This document shows, in pieces, positions 46,649 through 56,872 of a stretch of 64,000 nt of DNA. A program made the position numbers and the translations under genes. The notes below the pieces were generated by a model. The model searched no databases, was not told the origin of the DNA, and was given only the letters and a program-made list of their open reading frames with translations. The DNA is taken from positions 299,833-363,832 of the forward strand of contig JABXHY010000009.1 of assembly GCA_013373375.1 (NCBI GenBank), given 5' to 3'. The stretch is from Gammaproteobacteria bacterium. GTDB taxonomy: Bacteria; Pseudomonadota; Gammaproteobacteria; Enterobacterales; Kangiellaceae. Position 1 is the stretch's first letter; every line of letters starts with the position of its first letter.

Positions 46649-46939
46649 TCACAAATCTAAGTCAACAACGTCATCCTTTCCACTGCGTCCAATCCCTCTA
46701 AAAAATATCGAAATTATTTTGAATGGGATATCCAGAACAACATCTAGAATTTCAACCACTGGATCAAGATAATCATATTGTCCTTTTAGGTCTTTAGGTT
46801 TTATATAGTGCGTACAAATCAAACTTAATAAGCTTGCAACTAATACAAGGAAATCAAATCCGTTAATGATAAGGTCTAGTATTAAAAACACTCCAAATAA
46901 AAAAGCCAATATAGCCAAAATCATTCTTACTTCTTTCAT
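46649..46939 (-). CDS. Small membrane protein of unknown function
   Basis: ATG 46939, preceded by AAGGTGG, gives 96 residues: two hydrophobic helices (about 5-25 and 28-45), a short polar turn with KPKDLKGQYDYLD and an amphipathic third helix. The acidic C-terminus (DDVVDLDL) is short. Middle gene of a likely three-gene unit. No family recognised. Confidence 0.5.
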   Translation of the reverse strand: MKEVRMILAILAFLFGVFLILDLIINGFDFLVLVASLLSLICTHYIKPKDLKGQYDYLDPVVEILDVVLDIPFKIISIFFRGIGRSGKDDVVDLDL

Positions 46940-46961
46940 AAACACCACCTTATTAATCTGA

Positions 46962-47378
46962 TTACGGTATCATGACAAGGCCGCATGTTTGACACTTGTA
47001 AGCTGTCGTCGATGTATTGTTTGGCAATATAACTGAATCTTTACCATCCACGCCCTGGAATACTAAATCTTTGTGAGAGAAACCCCACATTATGAAACCC
47101 CAAAAGCTTGTTTTAGTGAAACATAATCCAATTTCCATCTCATATTCGCACTTCGGACAGAACGTAGGCTTCGGCTTTATAATCAAGTCATCAAGTTCCT
47201 CATTCGACAAGCAACTGACATCTATAGCTTCGCTTTCTACGCTGTTAAGCCTCACAGAGCGATAAGAATCATGAAACCTTAGAGCAGCCGTTTTAAGTTC
47301 CTCAATTGACTCATATCGACCTGAAGGGTCAGCAGTTATAACAACATGATTATCAATAAAATCGATTTTGTATCTCAC
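46962..47378 (-). CDS. Zinc-ribbon protein (DUF6487-like C-terminus)
   Basis: A 138-residue protein. The C-terminal half has two CxxC pairs: CPKCEYEMEIG, a spacer with the FWGFIMWGFSHKDLVF segment, and YKCQTCGLVMI. This is the pattern of the DUF6487 (PF20097) zinc-ribbon family, in which CPxCGxxMExG and RCxxCxxxI are the ends. The N-terminal 65 residues are unrelated to it and probably a separate domain. First gene of the three-gene unit ending at 44884. Function unknown. Confidence 0.65.
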   Translation of the reverse strand: MRYKIDFIDNHVVITADPSGRYESIEELKTAALRFHDSYRSVRLNSVESEAIDVSCLSNEELDDLIIKPKPTFCPKCEYEMEIGLCFTKTSFWGFIMWGFSHKDLVFQGVDGKDSVILPNNTSTTAYKCQTCGLVMIP

Positions 47379-47673
47379 TAATTAAGTACCTCACTTAAGC
47401 TCCATAAATCGAAAGGAATATAGATTAACAACCTAGTCTATAAGCGGGCTGTATTTATTACTCACTATTTTTAGAAAAGATATAAATTGTAATAGAGCTT
47501 TGATACAAAAGTATCAGGTAATGATTTTATAACTGGCAGACAAGAAATATATTGCACTTATATCAATATGTTTATGAACGGTTAAAACAGGGGATTTAAA
47601 AAGGGCTATTACCACATCCTGTAGCTCTAGCCCCGAGAGGTGAGTAGAGAAAACAATCAAACAATTGAAAAGC

Positions 47674-48336
47674 TTAACTTTCTTTTTTGATATTAGGTAA
47701 GCTAGCACCTTCTTTTGCTAGATATATAACTGATAATCCTTCTCCGGCATCGTGATGCACAAATGTGTCCATCCCTAATACGTTATTTAAGTTTTTAAGC
47801 GCAGCATAATGGTCTCTATTAAGCTGAGTATCAAATCGAATACTCAAAGCGCAAATCGAATCACGACAGTCGGTTGATGATAAAGTCAAATCTTCAAATC
47901 CTGGAAATAAATTTTGCATATCTGAAAATTTACTTCTTAAATCTTCAGCCCATGCAGAATCATCACCTTGCAACGACATTTCCTCTAATACCAGTTTCGC
48001 TCTTTCGCTACGCTGACGTGCAAAATAAGCTTGAACCTTTTTCGGATTGCCAGATTTTACAAACTGCTGAATATCTTCTGGATCTTGCACATCGTCTAAA
48101 TCATCTGAGTTTTTATCAGAAGTTGCAGCTTCAACGACTTCTTTATTCTTTTCAGTATCGATTATCTTTTTAGAATAATTTTCATTTAAATTACTTTCTG
48201 TGAATTCAGTGGACTGCAAATCATTACTTTCAATTCTCTTTTTGTTACTGTCGTTACTATCGATAACCGTCCATAAAAAGGCGCTCAAAACTACGAGCGC
48301 CGTTCCAGTTACGATAGTAGTGCGATTAACAGTCAT
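47674..48336 (-). CDS. Membrane-anchored protein of unknown function
   Basis: A 220-residue protein with an N-terminal membrane anchor (about 7-25), a polar acidic linker (to about 85) and a C-terminal globular part with one pair of cysteines (DCRDSICAL) typical of periplasmic domains. The phrase LSIRFDTQLNRDHYAALKNLNNVLGM suggests a ferredoxin-like fold. Unrecognised. A 64-residue frame overlapping its stop is not accepted as a gene. Confidence 0.5.
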   Translation of the reverse strand: MTVNRTTIVTGTALVVLSAFLWTVIDSNDSNKKRIESNDLQSTEFTESNLNENYSKKIIDTEKNKEVVEAATSDKNSDDLDDVQDPEDIQQFVKSGNPKKVQAYFARQRSERAKLVLEEMSLQGDDSAWAEDLRSKFSDMQNLFPGFEDLTLSSTDCRDSICALSIRFDTQLNRDHYAALKNLNNVLGMDTFVHHDAGEGLSVIYLAKEGASLPNIKKES

Positions 48337-48589
48337 AATGGGAAATTTTCGAAAAATCTCATAAAGTAAGTAAAAGTTTACATAGATTAGCTTGAGTTAT
48401 GTACATTCTAGATATTTAATTCGAGACGCTTGATTCTAAATATTTGTTTATCGACCACCATGATGATCTGATGCTCGCGCTATATCTCATCTTGTTACAT
48501 TTCATTACATTTGTAATACACATTATTCAAACCAATTGACCATAATCTCCGTCCAAAAGCTCGTTTAACTAAAATAATAGGAATTATTA

Positions 48590-50818
48590 ATGCATTTGGG
48601 GAGACTTTTCTTAAGCAGTATTATTATACTCAGCGGCTTTGGAGCCAGTGCAATAAGTGAGAAAACCACTTACGACATGCCAAGAGTAACAAAGGCGCCA
48701 AAAATTGACGGACATTTGAGCGAAGGTGAATGGAAGCAAGCAAAACAAGTAAAACTACACCTCGAAACCTATCCTGCTGAAAATTTACCGGCTCCGGTCG
48801 AAACTACCGCTTATATGATGGAAGACGGCGAGTATATTTACTTTGCATTTGATGCCAAAGATAACGAACCAGACAATATTAGAGCTTACTTTCGCGATCG
48901 TGATCAGATTTTTCAAGACGATTTTGTTGGCGTAATTTTCGATCCATTTAACGCTGATCGCAGAGCTTTTGAATTTTTCGTTAATCCACTAGGAGCGCAA
49001 GGCGATCTTACCCGAGACGATACTCGAAACAATGAAGATTCCTCATGGAATACCTTATGGGAAAGTGCTGGGCAGATGAAACCTGATGGCTATCAAGTTG
49101 AAATAGCAGTTCCCTATCGAAGTATCCGATTTCCTTCTGGTTTAGCCAAACAGCAATGGGGGATTCAATTTCTGCGCATTTATCCACGCGAAGCCAGAAA
49201 AATCTTATCTGACTCACCAAATGACCGAGACTTGAGTTGTTCTATTTGTCAGTACCATAAAGTAGAGGGCTTCCAAAACTTAACCTCTTCTGATCATTTT
49301 GAATTAACGCCAACGCTAACTTTGTCTCAAGAAGAAACTCGCGATCCAATAACAACGAATGATTGGGATTCAGAAAATAATAGTGAAGTAGGTTTGGATG
49401 CACGATGGGCGATAAGCGAAGATTGGATCGCTAATGCAACAATTAATCCTGATTTTTCTCAAGTCGAAGCAGATGCGGCGCAGTTAAACGTGAACACAAC
49501 GTTTGCTTTATTCTTTCAGGAAGCAAGGCCATTCTTTCTTGAGGGGCAAGATTACTTTCAGTCACATAACAATTTAGTTCACACGCGAAGCATTGCAGAG
49601 CCGGACTATGGAAGCAAAGTTACCGGAAAAACCAATGGTACAACTTATGCTTTCCTAGGTGCACATGATAGCCAAACCTCGTTCATTTTACCGGGAGCAT
49701 TTGGCTCCGATTTGGCGGTACTCGATGATACTGAATCAAGTGTGTTTATTGGTCGTGTTCAAAACGAATTTGGCAACAAAAGTAATATTGGATTAACTTT
49801 GACCCATCGATCTGCCGATGATTATTTAAATCAAGTGGCAGCGGTTGATTCAACGTATTACTTTAATGAAAGTAATTATGTGAAAGCACAGTGGATGCAT
49901 TCGACCAGTGAAAATCCAGAGTCGATCGTCACAGAATTTTCGGTAGACCCGGTTTATTCGGATGATGCTTTAACGGTCAACTACCGACATCGTAAAAGAG
50001 ATTACACCATTTATATTGACTATCTGGACTTTGGCGAAGATTTTCGCGCAGACCTAGGTTTTATATCGCGCGTTAATTTTCGTAAACTGGTCGTAGGCGG
50101 TGAACATCGATGGTTTAATGAAGATAAGAAAAGTCCTTGGACACGATGGTTTGTCTCAGGTGATGTTGATCGTACTGAAGATCAACAAGGCCGAAAATTA
50201 GAAGAAGAAGTTGAAGCCTATTTTGGTATAAACGGTCCAAAGGAATTTTTCATCCGAACTGGCTTGCTAACTCGTGAACAGCTTTATAATGATGTTTACT
50301 TTTCTGAAAACTCCTTTAGCACCTGGTTTGAATTTCGACCTTATAAAGATCTTTGGCTCGGTCATTTCCTAAGAGTTGGCGACCAAATTGATTTTAACAA
50401 TACTCGGCTAGGTGAGATTAAGTTATTTGAGCCACAAATCAAATGGCAAGTCGGTCAACACTTCACTATTCGTTATGACGGGCTAATCTATGATCTTAAA
50501 GTCGACGCAGATGATGATCCAAACCAATTCGCTGGAGAACACTACAAAGCGAATATCGCTAATCTGAGGCTAACCTATCAATTTGACTTACGATCAAAAC
50601 TTCGTTTTACCAACCAATACAGTCAAGTTAAGTATGAGTCGACAAACGAAACCGACAAAACATTAGGTTGGCAATTACTCTTCTCATACAAAGTTAATCC
50701 GCAAAGTTTATTCTTTCTAGGATATTCTAGCTATGGCTTTGAAGAGTCTCCGCTGGATGAAATTACTGAGTCTCAGAAGACTTTGTTTGCAAAGTTCAGT
50801 TACGTGTTGCAAAGCTAG
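48590..50818 (+). CDS. Outer-membrane protein with DUF5916 domain and CBM9-like N-terminus
   Basis: A 742-residue exported protein. The N-terminal part (about 25-215) has a carbohydrate-binding family 9-like fold (APKIDGHLSEGEWKQA, YIYFAFDAKDNEPDNIRAY, DDFVGVIFDPFNADRRAFEFFVNPLGAQGD), and the rest is a DUF5916 beta-barrel (DARWAISEDWIANATINPDFSQVEADAAQLNVNT, ARPFFLEGQDYF). Proteins of this kind are outer-membrane proteins common in marine gammaproteobacteria and Bacteroidetes; the ligand is unknown. An AGGAAT site precedes the start. No genes for transport partners are adjacent. Confidence 0.88.
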   Translation: MHLGRLFLSSIIILSGFGASAISEKTTYDMPRVTKAPKIDGHLSEGEWKQAKQVKLHLETYPAENLPAPVETTAYMMEDGEYIYFAFDAKDNEPDNIRAYFRDRDQIFQDDFVGVIFDPFNADRRAFEFFVNPLGAQGDLTRDDTRNNEDSSWNTLWESAGQMKPDGYQVEIAVPYRSIRFPSGLAKQQWGIQFLRIYPREARKILSDSPNDRDLSCSICQYHKVEGFQNLTSSDHFELTPTLTLSQEETRDPITTNDWDSENNSEVGLDARWAISEDWIANATINPDFSQVEADAAQLNVNTTFALFFQEARPFFLEGQDYFQSHNNLVHTRSIAEPDYGSKVTGKTNGTTYAFLGAHDSQTSFILPGAFGSDLAVLDDTESSVFIGRVQNEFGNKSNIGLTLTHRSADDYLNQVAAVDSTYYFNESNYVKAQWMHSTSENPESIVTEFSVDPVYSDDALTVNYRHRKRDYTIYIDYLDFGEDFRADLGFISRVNFRKLVVGGEHRWFNEDKKSPWTRWFVSGDVDRTEDQQGRKLEEEVEAYFGINGPKEFFIRTGLLTREQLYNDVYFSENSFSTWFEFRPYKDLWLGHFLRVGDQIDFNNTRLGEIKLFEPQIKWQVGQHFTIRYDGLIYDLKVDADDDPNQFAGEHYKANIANLRLTYQFDLRSKLRFTNQYSQVKYESTNETDKTLGWQLLFSYKVNPQSLFFLGYSSYGFEESPLDEITESQKTLFAKFSYVLQS

Positions 50819-50870
50819 ATTTAAAAATTCCGTTCATAAAAACATTGAGCAATGTAAGCTTCTCCCCAAC

Positions 50871-50905
50871 TAGAGCCGTTAATTCTACTCGATTTATCGG
50901 CTCTA
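50871..50905. terminator. Hairpin between convergent genes
   Basis: TAGAGCCG (50871-50878) pairs with CGGCTCTA (50898-50905) between the DUF5916 gene (plus) and the serine hydrolase (minus). The loop is 19 bases and flanking T-runs are poor. Confidence 0.5.
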
Positions 50906-50926
50906 ACTTAATTAACTCTAATAATG

Positions 50927-51976
50927 TTATAAGTTTTTTATCTGCTGTAAAACCCAACTAACAGCTAGAGACTTTGCTTCTCCTGAACCGTTATTAATAA
51001 GTATGATATTAAAATAGTTTTTACTCGGTACGATTGCTGCGACTGATATGAAGGTTCCTGTCCCTCCAATATGGAAACTCGTCTGATGTCCTTCTATTTC
51101 AGAAACGCCCCACCCCATGGCACTTCCCGTTTCTTGATATGGCTTGTGTAGCATTTGGACCTTTTTCGACGATAAGATTGAAGAGTCTTTACCCGTTAAT
51201 CCACATAAATGAAATTTTAAGTACTTCGAGTAATCATTTATCGACATCGAAATATTACCGGCTGCTTCCAGATACTCGGGAATTGCAGGCTCATTTAACT
51301 CATACGGTTTGAGTCCTCCATCAGTGTAATGACCAATTGCATCAATCTCGCTTTGCCCGTCACCAAGCGATGCCTCTATATCGAGAGGACCGAATAAAGA
51401 CGTATTAATTACTGAGTACCAAGGTTTATGCAGTGTTTCATTTAGAATTTGACCCGCCACAACATATCCAGCATTACTGTACAGCATAGTGCCTATTTTT
51501 GACTCATCGGCTTTCGTCATTACAAACGTCGCAAAGTACTTAGCTTTATTCTTCGTGTTGTGAGGAATATCGACTTGATTCAGCTCTTTACCCGAGGAAA
51601 AAGCAGGCAATCCACTGGTATGAGTTAAATAGTTTTCTAGAGTCGCTTTATAATCACCATATTGCGCTTTATTTATAACAATTTGCTTATTCTGCTCTGC
51701 CACCGCTGCTGCAGTCGCGAGAATCGACTTACTATTCGACCCAAGGTTGAACTTAGACTCTTGAGTCACTTTTATTGCAGTACCTAATTTTATAACCCCA
51801 GATACAGCGCTATAACTTGAGTCACAAGATCCCGTTGCCAAAGCAATACCTGGAATTTGATCTGACTCAGCTAGGCCATTAGCATCCAATTGCAAAGCCG
51901 ATTGATCTTCGCTTAAGCAAATTGATGAATAAATCATTAATGCTGTTAATAGTAATATTTGCGCTTTAGTTGACAT
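50927..51976 (-). CDS. Serine hydrolase, beta-lactamase/PBP-like
   Basis: A 349-residue exported relative of the gene at position 1-949. Signal peptide to about residue 22; the catalytic motifs are SNSK (S80, K83), YSN (166-168) and HIG (302-304). The active-site serine and lysine, and the YSN tyrosine, are present, so an active esterase, D-peptidase or beta-lactamase is likely. It is transcribed alone. Confidence 0.82.
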   Translation of the reverse strand: MSTKAQILLLTALMIYSSICLSEDQSALQLDANGLAESDQIPGIALATGSCDSSYSAVSGVIKLGTAIKVTQESKFNLGSNSKSILATAAAVAEQNKQIVINKAQYGDYKATLENYLTHTSGLPAFSSGKELNQVDIPHNTKNKAKYFATFVMTKADESKIGTMLYSNAGYVVAGQILNETLHKPWYSVINTSLFGPLDIEASLGDGQSEIDAIGHYTDGGLKPYELNEPAIPEYLEAAGNISMSINDYSKYLKFHLCGLTGKDSSILSSKKVQMLHKPYQETGSAMGWGVSEIEGHQTSFHIGGTGTFISVAAIVPSKNYFNIILINNGSGEAKSLAVSWVLQQIKNL

Positions 51977-52084
51977 GTTTTGTTCTCTAAAGAAAAGGTC
52001 TTAAATTTTAGCATAGCAAGATATTTCAGGACGGCGAAGAATGTAACATTCCTTAATTCGATACACCGATTATAATTATCTGCT

Positions 52085-52480
52085 TTATTTTAGGCCCGGT
52101 AGAACAATAATATTGCCATTGTTAATTAGCTCGGTCACTCGCATCTTTTTAAACAGACTGTATTCTTTAGAATTGTACCAACTATTAACTGCCTCAGAGT
52201 TTGGGAATTTCGATATTACGGTCCAATTCCCTGACCATTCGCCCTCTAGCACCTCACCACTCTGAGTCGCAACTAGAATTTCCGCTCCTGCTTTAATGAG
52301 TTGCTGAGTAACGGGCCTTCCATACTTTTTCATATAGTCTTGATAGTCTTTAATGTCGATTTGCGCCACAAGATAAACTGCACCAGATTTTTCGTTGTTC
52401 GCTTCCGAATACACTGATGACGAGCAGACTAATATTATTAGACACAAAAAACCTGATAACTGTATTCTTGTATATGCCAT
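52085..52480 (-). CDS. DUF1330 domain protein with signal peptide
   Basis: 131 residues with a signal peptide, then a DUF1330 domain (about 34-130): YLVAQIDIKDYQDYMKKYGRPVTQQLIKAGAEILVATQ and the typical SKFPNSEAVNSWYNSKEY motif. DUF1330 proteins are dimeric alpha-beta barrels of unknown function, usually cytoplasmic; an exported one is less common. It may be cotranscribed with 52688. Confidence 0.8.
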   Translation of the reverse strand: MAYTRIQLSGFLCLIILVCSSSVYSEANNEKSGAVYLVAQIDIKDYQDYMKKYGRPVTQQLIKAGAEILVATQSGEVLEGEWSGNWTVISKFPNSEAVNSWYNSKEYSLFKKMRVTELINNGNIIVLPGLK

Positions 52481-52687
52481 TTTTTCAATTCCCAGTTGGT
52501 TAGTTTATTATGATTATTTAAGACCTTTATAAGCGGCTTAGCATGCTTCGACTCTACACTCGCTTCATTTTTTTGATTGAAAGCAATTCTAACGCATAAC
52601 TATTCGAACTCTCAGCTGTATCAGCTACAACCAAGAGAGAGTTAATCAAAATTAAGGAAAGAACAATACCGCGCGAGTACTCAGAGA

Positions 52688-53488
52688 CTAGTTTGAACAT
52701 AGCGCATTAACCAGCGGTAAATACTCTTTCATTGGAGTTAGCCCTACTGATGCACGTCGTTCGTCGACTTTCTCAGGCTCTATCATTGGTAATGGTTCCC
52801 AACTGTTTTCCCCCTTACAAGCTCCTTGTGTTCCGTACTTTTGTAATGCTCTTTTACTAGGATCAAAGTACGATGAAGCAACGCGATCATAGAGATAAGC
52901 ATAGCTTGAGGGATTGGTTTCTTTCTTGGGTAACAACTTTTCTAATAGAGCAAGAACTGATTTCTGAAAATCGATATCGTGATCTGCGTGTTGAACAATA
53001 AGCCATGCATGATTTTCGGCTTCCTTCCCAAATTTTGAGATAACAGGCCAACCATGAATTTCTATTATTCGCTTCATATCGCGCGTGTTAGCTTCATCAA
53101 TCTCTTTGTAAAAAACTTGAAACTTTTCCTTATATTCCTTTGCTTCAGAATCACTAAAACCTTTATCGGCAGTCGACATAGACTCCATTCTCATTAACTG
53201 ATCAATTTCAACCATATGAGCCAGTTTCTTTTTAATCCAATCTACATCTTTCCAGTCGCCATTATCATCGAACTGTGATTCCTTTTGCTTCAGGGTCTTT
53301 TCAAATTTGGATATTGCGGTGTTAACTTTAGATTGTTCTTCGATGGATTGTTCTGCGATGGGTTCTTTTTCAATTGAGTTTTCTGCTGCTAGCTCTTCTG
53401 CTGTAAGCTCTTTTGTAGACAATGCTGAACTCCATATAAAAAGTCCGCATACTATTCCACCCAAGTTCCTTATTCTAGACATAATCAA
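52688..53488 (-). CDS. Exported DUF6624-family protein
   Basis: 266 residues; signal peptide (ends about ALST/K), a Glu-rich linker (about 26-55) and a DUF6624 domain shown by IIEIHGWPVISKFGKEAENHAWLIVQHADHDIDFQ, AYLYDRV, KYGTQG and RRASVGLTPMKEYLP. The family has no known activity. The HGWPxxSxxGxxAxxxAWLIVQHADxDxxFQ block is strictly kept. The Glu-rich linker is specific to this gene. Confidence 0.8.
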   Translation of the reverse strand: MIMSRIRNLGGIVCGLFIWSSALSTKELTAEELAAENSIEKEPIAEQSIEEQSKVNTAISKFEKTLKQKESQFDDNGDWKDVDWIKKKLAHMVEIDQLMRMESMSTADKGFSDSEAKEYKEKFQVFYKEIDEANTRDMKRIIEIHGWPVISKFGKEAENHAWLIVQHADHDIDFQKSVLALLEKLLPKKETNPSSYAYLYDRVASSYFDPSKRALQKYGTQGACKGENSWEPLPMIEPEKVDERRASVGLTPMKEYLPLVNALCSN

Positions 53489-53761
53489 TTCTTTTCCAAT
53501 AGTTTATTATTGTTAATAGAGATCTTGCAATGCTTGTATCAGGCACTATACAAGCAGACATAATTAAACAAGATAAGTTCCATTTCAATAAAAAACGTTG
53601 TGCTATTTGTTTTGACTCGGAAAAGGTTAGAGTAAAAGTATTCTATTTGATTGGCTTGTTCTCTTAATTCATCAATCATGGTGTGCGAAGTATGCACTAG
53701 ACTCGTTCACTTTAATTATTTGACTTAAACTAATTCGATAGGATTTTTCCTTTCACGTTCA

Positions 53762-56392
53762 TTAACCAGCTTGTGTATTTGTTGACTCGTTAACATTTTT
53801 TTCTGCCTCAATAATAGAAGACCTTAACTCATCTGCTTTAACCGGTCTACACATGTAGTAGCCTTGGGCCAAATCGCAGTTTAAGTCAGCCAGTTGGTCA
53901 AAGGTTTCTAAATCTTCTACGCCCTCTGCCACCACGTATAAGTCCATCGAGTGGCTCATTTCAATGATCGTTTTTACTATTTTCTTGTCATCTTCATTTT
54001 CTTTAAAATTAGTAACAAAGGCACGGTCGATTTTTAGCTCTTCAACCGGAAGCTTTTTTAGGTACGTTAAGGAAGAATAGCCTGTACCAAAATCGTCGAT
54101 GGAAAGGCGAAAGCCAAGCTTGACTAAGTTATTGAGAACTTGTAATGACTCTTGGACATTTTCCATTATGGAAGACTCGGTAATTTCTAAAATCATTTGT
54201 TTTCTATCTGCTTCGTCTGGGACAATCGCCGCAACTTTGTCACAAAACTGAACATCACGAAGGTCACGCGTCGAGATATTGATTGAAAAGTTTAACAATA
54301 TCCCGCTAGACTTTAAGCTAATGAAAGTTTTATAAGCTTGCGCTAAGACCCAGTAGGTCAATTCAGTGATCAACCCTGTTTTTTCTGCACTGGGAATAAA
54401 TTCATCAGGTGGTATAAAGCCATATTCAGGATGAATCCAGCGAATTAGGCACTCGACGCCCACAACACGCCGAGACTTTAAGTCCAGCTGAGGCTGATAA
54501 TTCAGAGTTAATAAATCATTATTGATGGCGCGTCTTAACTCACTGGTGAGTATTAAACGTCTTTCACTATTGGCTTCTATTTGTGGCTGGTACATAGCAA
54601 AATTTTTGGACGCTCGTTCGGCAAACTCAATGGCAATGTTTAACGCCTTATGCAATTCAGAATACTTTTCTCCATGTTCCGGATAGCAAGCCATTCCTAC
54701 AAATGGCTGTAAATCAATATTCATATTTTGATATTTTACTTCACTGGGAATATTTGAAAATTGTTTTTTAAAGCCATGGCTATCAATATCTTCTTTTGAA
54801 CAACTCAAGATAAATGCAAAGTGACTGAAGTCGATTTGTGCAGCATAAAACTGACCTTTCTCATTCAACTCTAAGGTATTTTGAATCGATGAAGATTCTA
54901 AGTAGTCGTTTAAATCTTTGGCGTACAGTTCAACAATAGCGTCGCCATTTTTATGGCCCAGTGTCTTGTTCACCTCTTTGATTTCTGAAAGGTGTAACAT
55001 GCACAGCGTAAATGGCGTGTTTTCAATAAGCTTCTGTATGACTTTTTCCTTAAACAGGACTTTGTTCGGAAAACCGGTTAAGTCATTATGAGTGCCAATG
55101 TAAAGCATTTCCTGTTTGGTTTCTTCGACTTTAACCAGTGCATCCCTTTCTGCGACCATGGCGTAGTACTTTTGAGCTTTCTCCTGATTTATTCGGTCCG
55201 TCAGAGCAAACGAAAATACAATAACTTCGACCATTAGCCCGAGTACCACACCCTCTTGCGTTAAAAGTGTGGAAGGAATAATTTTAAGTTGATCTAAGGA
55301 ATACAGCAGCAATCCGGCTAAAGCACTGGAATGAGCAATTAAATAAAATTTTGCTTTGCGACGTTCGACACCAAGCATTAACACACCAGCAAGCAAGTAA
55401 ACTAAGCTACTGGGTAACATACTTGCGGTAACGACCCGACCAAAATAGATGGATGTTGTCGCTGCTAATAAAGCAATTAATCCCCAATAAATGCTCATTG
55501 ATTTAAGGAGCCAATCAAACTTAGGAAAACGTGTCCTAACCTCTAAAAATTCTCGAGTAAACTGGATAAAGCAAACCATAGCCAAACTAAAGGAGAACTG
55601 TAGAATCCCATCATTTAATTTGGGCATACTTGGCCAAAAAAATTCAAATCCGTGTCCAGATAAGCTCACCGCACTCAAATAAGAAGTCAAAACAAATAGT
55701 GTATAGGTAAGGTAGATTCTTTCTTTAAGAGAGATAAACAAAAACAAGCTGTAAAAATTGATAAAGAGTAAACCGCTCAAGAATGTGCCAAAGTAAAAGT
55801 CACTCTCAGCGAGATGACGGTGAAATGATTGGTAATCCCATAGTCTTAAAGGCGCTTTTAAGGATCCACCCTTGAGTTTTACGTTCAAATAAAAAGTAGT
55901 GGTTTCTCCATGAGGCAATGAAATCGGAAATACCGGATGTCGAAAAGATACTGGTCGCTGAGAAAAGGAGTGCTTAAAGCCCAAGTCCAGATCCTGAACA
56001 TTTCCTTCGTGATCCCGATATACCAAACGCGCCACGTTTAAAATAGGGTAACCTACTTCCAAGTATTTCCTGACCATAGAAATTTGATTTTCTTGCGCCG
56101 GACTCATGGAAGAGGGAGCTTCAAATTTCAATTGGAACCGCATCCAGATCCCTTCTGAATGATAACCGAAGTGAGCTCTATCATTAGGCAAAGGCTCGAA
56201 CACTTGGTCCATTGCTTCTAAGTCGCTCAGGTTGTAATGGTTGTTACCGTCCCTTAAGTATTGCGCATGCGTATGGATGGATAAAGGGTAGTCCTCGTCA
56301 CCAGCAACAACGAGTGGGCTAGCCTGGCATGTCAAAGACCAGGCTTGTGTGAACAGAACCGCAAGCGCGGCGAGACAGTATTTAGGTAGCAT
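53762..56392 (-). CDS. 7TMR-DISM, degenerate GGDEF, EAL signalling protein
   Basis: 876 residues: signal peptide, 7TMR-DISM extracellular domain (about 25-185), seven membrane helices (about 190-400), a short coiled coil, a GGDEF-like domain (about 430-560) and an EAL domain (about 600-860). The GGDEF signature position reads DFSHF (about residue 521), so cyclase activity is unlikely. The EAL domain keeps the motifs ECLIRW (EAL becomes ECL), EITES, DDFGTGYSSL, KIDRAFV and AEGVE, so it is a likely cyclic-di-GMP phosphodiesterase. It is the first of three cyclic-di-GMP-related genes in the block, with 56873 and 58570. Confidence 0.88.
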   Translation of the reverse strand: MLPKYCLAALAVLFTQAWSLTCQASPLVVAGDEDYPLSIHTHAQYLRDGNNHYNLSDLEAMDQVFEPLPNDRAHFGYHSEGIWMRFQLKFEAPSSMSPAQENQISMVRKYLEVGYPILNVARLVYRDHEGNVQDLDLGFKHSFSQRPVSFRHPVFPISLPHGETTTFYLNVKLKGGSLKAPLRLWDYQSFHRHLAESDFYFGTFLSGLLFINFYSLFLFISLKERIYLTYTLFVLTSYLSAVSLSGHGFEFFWPSMPKLNDGILQFSFSLAMVCFIQFTREFLEVRTRFPKFDWLLKSMSIYWGLIALLAATTSIYFGRVVTASMLPSSLVYLLAGVLMLGVERRKAKFYLIAHSSALAGLLLYSLDQLKIIPSTLLTQEGVVLGLMVEVIVFSFALTDRINQEKAQKYYAMVAERDALVKVEETKQEMLYIGTHNDLTGFPNKVLFKEKVIQKLIENTPFTLCMLHLSEIKEVNKTLGHKNGDAIVELYAKDLNDYLESSSIQNTLELNEKGQFYAAQIDFSHFAFILSCSKEDIDSHGFKKQFSNIPSEVKYQNMNIDLQPFVGMACYPEHGEKYSELHKALNIAIEFAERASKNFAMYQPQIEANSERRLILTSELRRAINNDLLTLNYQPQLDLKSRRVVGVECLIRWIHPEYGFIPPDEFIPSAEKTGLITELTYWVLAQAYKTFISLKSSGILLNFSINISTRDLRDVQFCDKVAAIVPDEADRKQMILEITESSIMENVQESLQVLNNLVKLGFRLSIDDFGTGYSSLTYLKKLPVEELKIDRAFVTNFKENEDDKKIVKTIIEMSHSMDLYVVAEGVEDLETFDQLADLNCDLAQGYYMCRPVKADELRSSIIEAEKNVNESTNTQAG

Positions 56393-56872
56393 GCTCTAGT
56401 TATAGTATATTACTCTAAATATTTCCTATTAAATTCTGTCTATCGCTTTGATTTTAGTGAGAAAATCGTTTTGATTTTAATAAGAAAAGTGCTTAGCTTC
56501 TTTCTGACGTTACTCAATACACCGTATTAGTCCGATCATTCTTGTATCGTCTGCTCAAATATTGTTGGCACCAATCAATAAATCATCGGCTTTTATAAGG
56601 TTTAAGATTTAGGGTATTAATACTTTGGATATTAAAGCTTAGAAGTACAGAATTTACGGATTTGTCAGGTTTTCAACTGGTTAGCCTATTGTTTTGAATT
56701 TTTTATATCTCGAGTTTGAGTTAGGCTGTTTAGTAGAAGTTTAAAAAGGGAGGTTTCAATAGGAAGATTTATTAACAGAGTTTTAATAAGAAAGTTGATC
56801 AACAGACTGTTCTACAGTCGTGAATAAAACAGATTTATTTAACAATCTGCTGATCATTCTTTTAAATGCCAG
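56393..56872. other. Gene-free stretch with a weak terminator
   Basis: 480 AT-rich bases between the signalling protein and the PilZ gene. A short stem CAGATT/AATCTG at 56830-56849, followed on the minus strand by TTTTATT, probably terminates the PilZ gene. Otherwise it holds repeated TTAATAAG/TTATTAAC-like words but no gene. Confidence 0.45.

Noticed and set aside
47514..47708. 64-residue minus-strand frame at the end of the 47674 gene
   Set aside because: It overlaps the true gene's stop, lacks a ribosome-binding site and shows no recognisable pattern.
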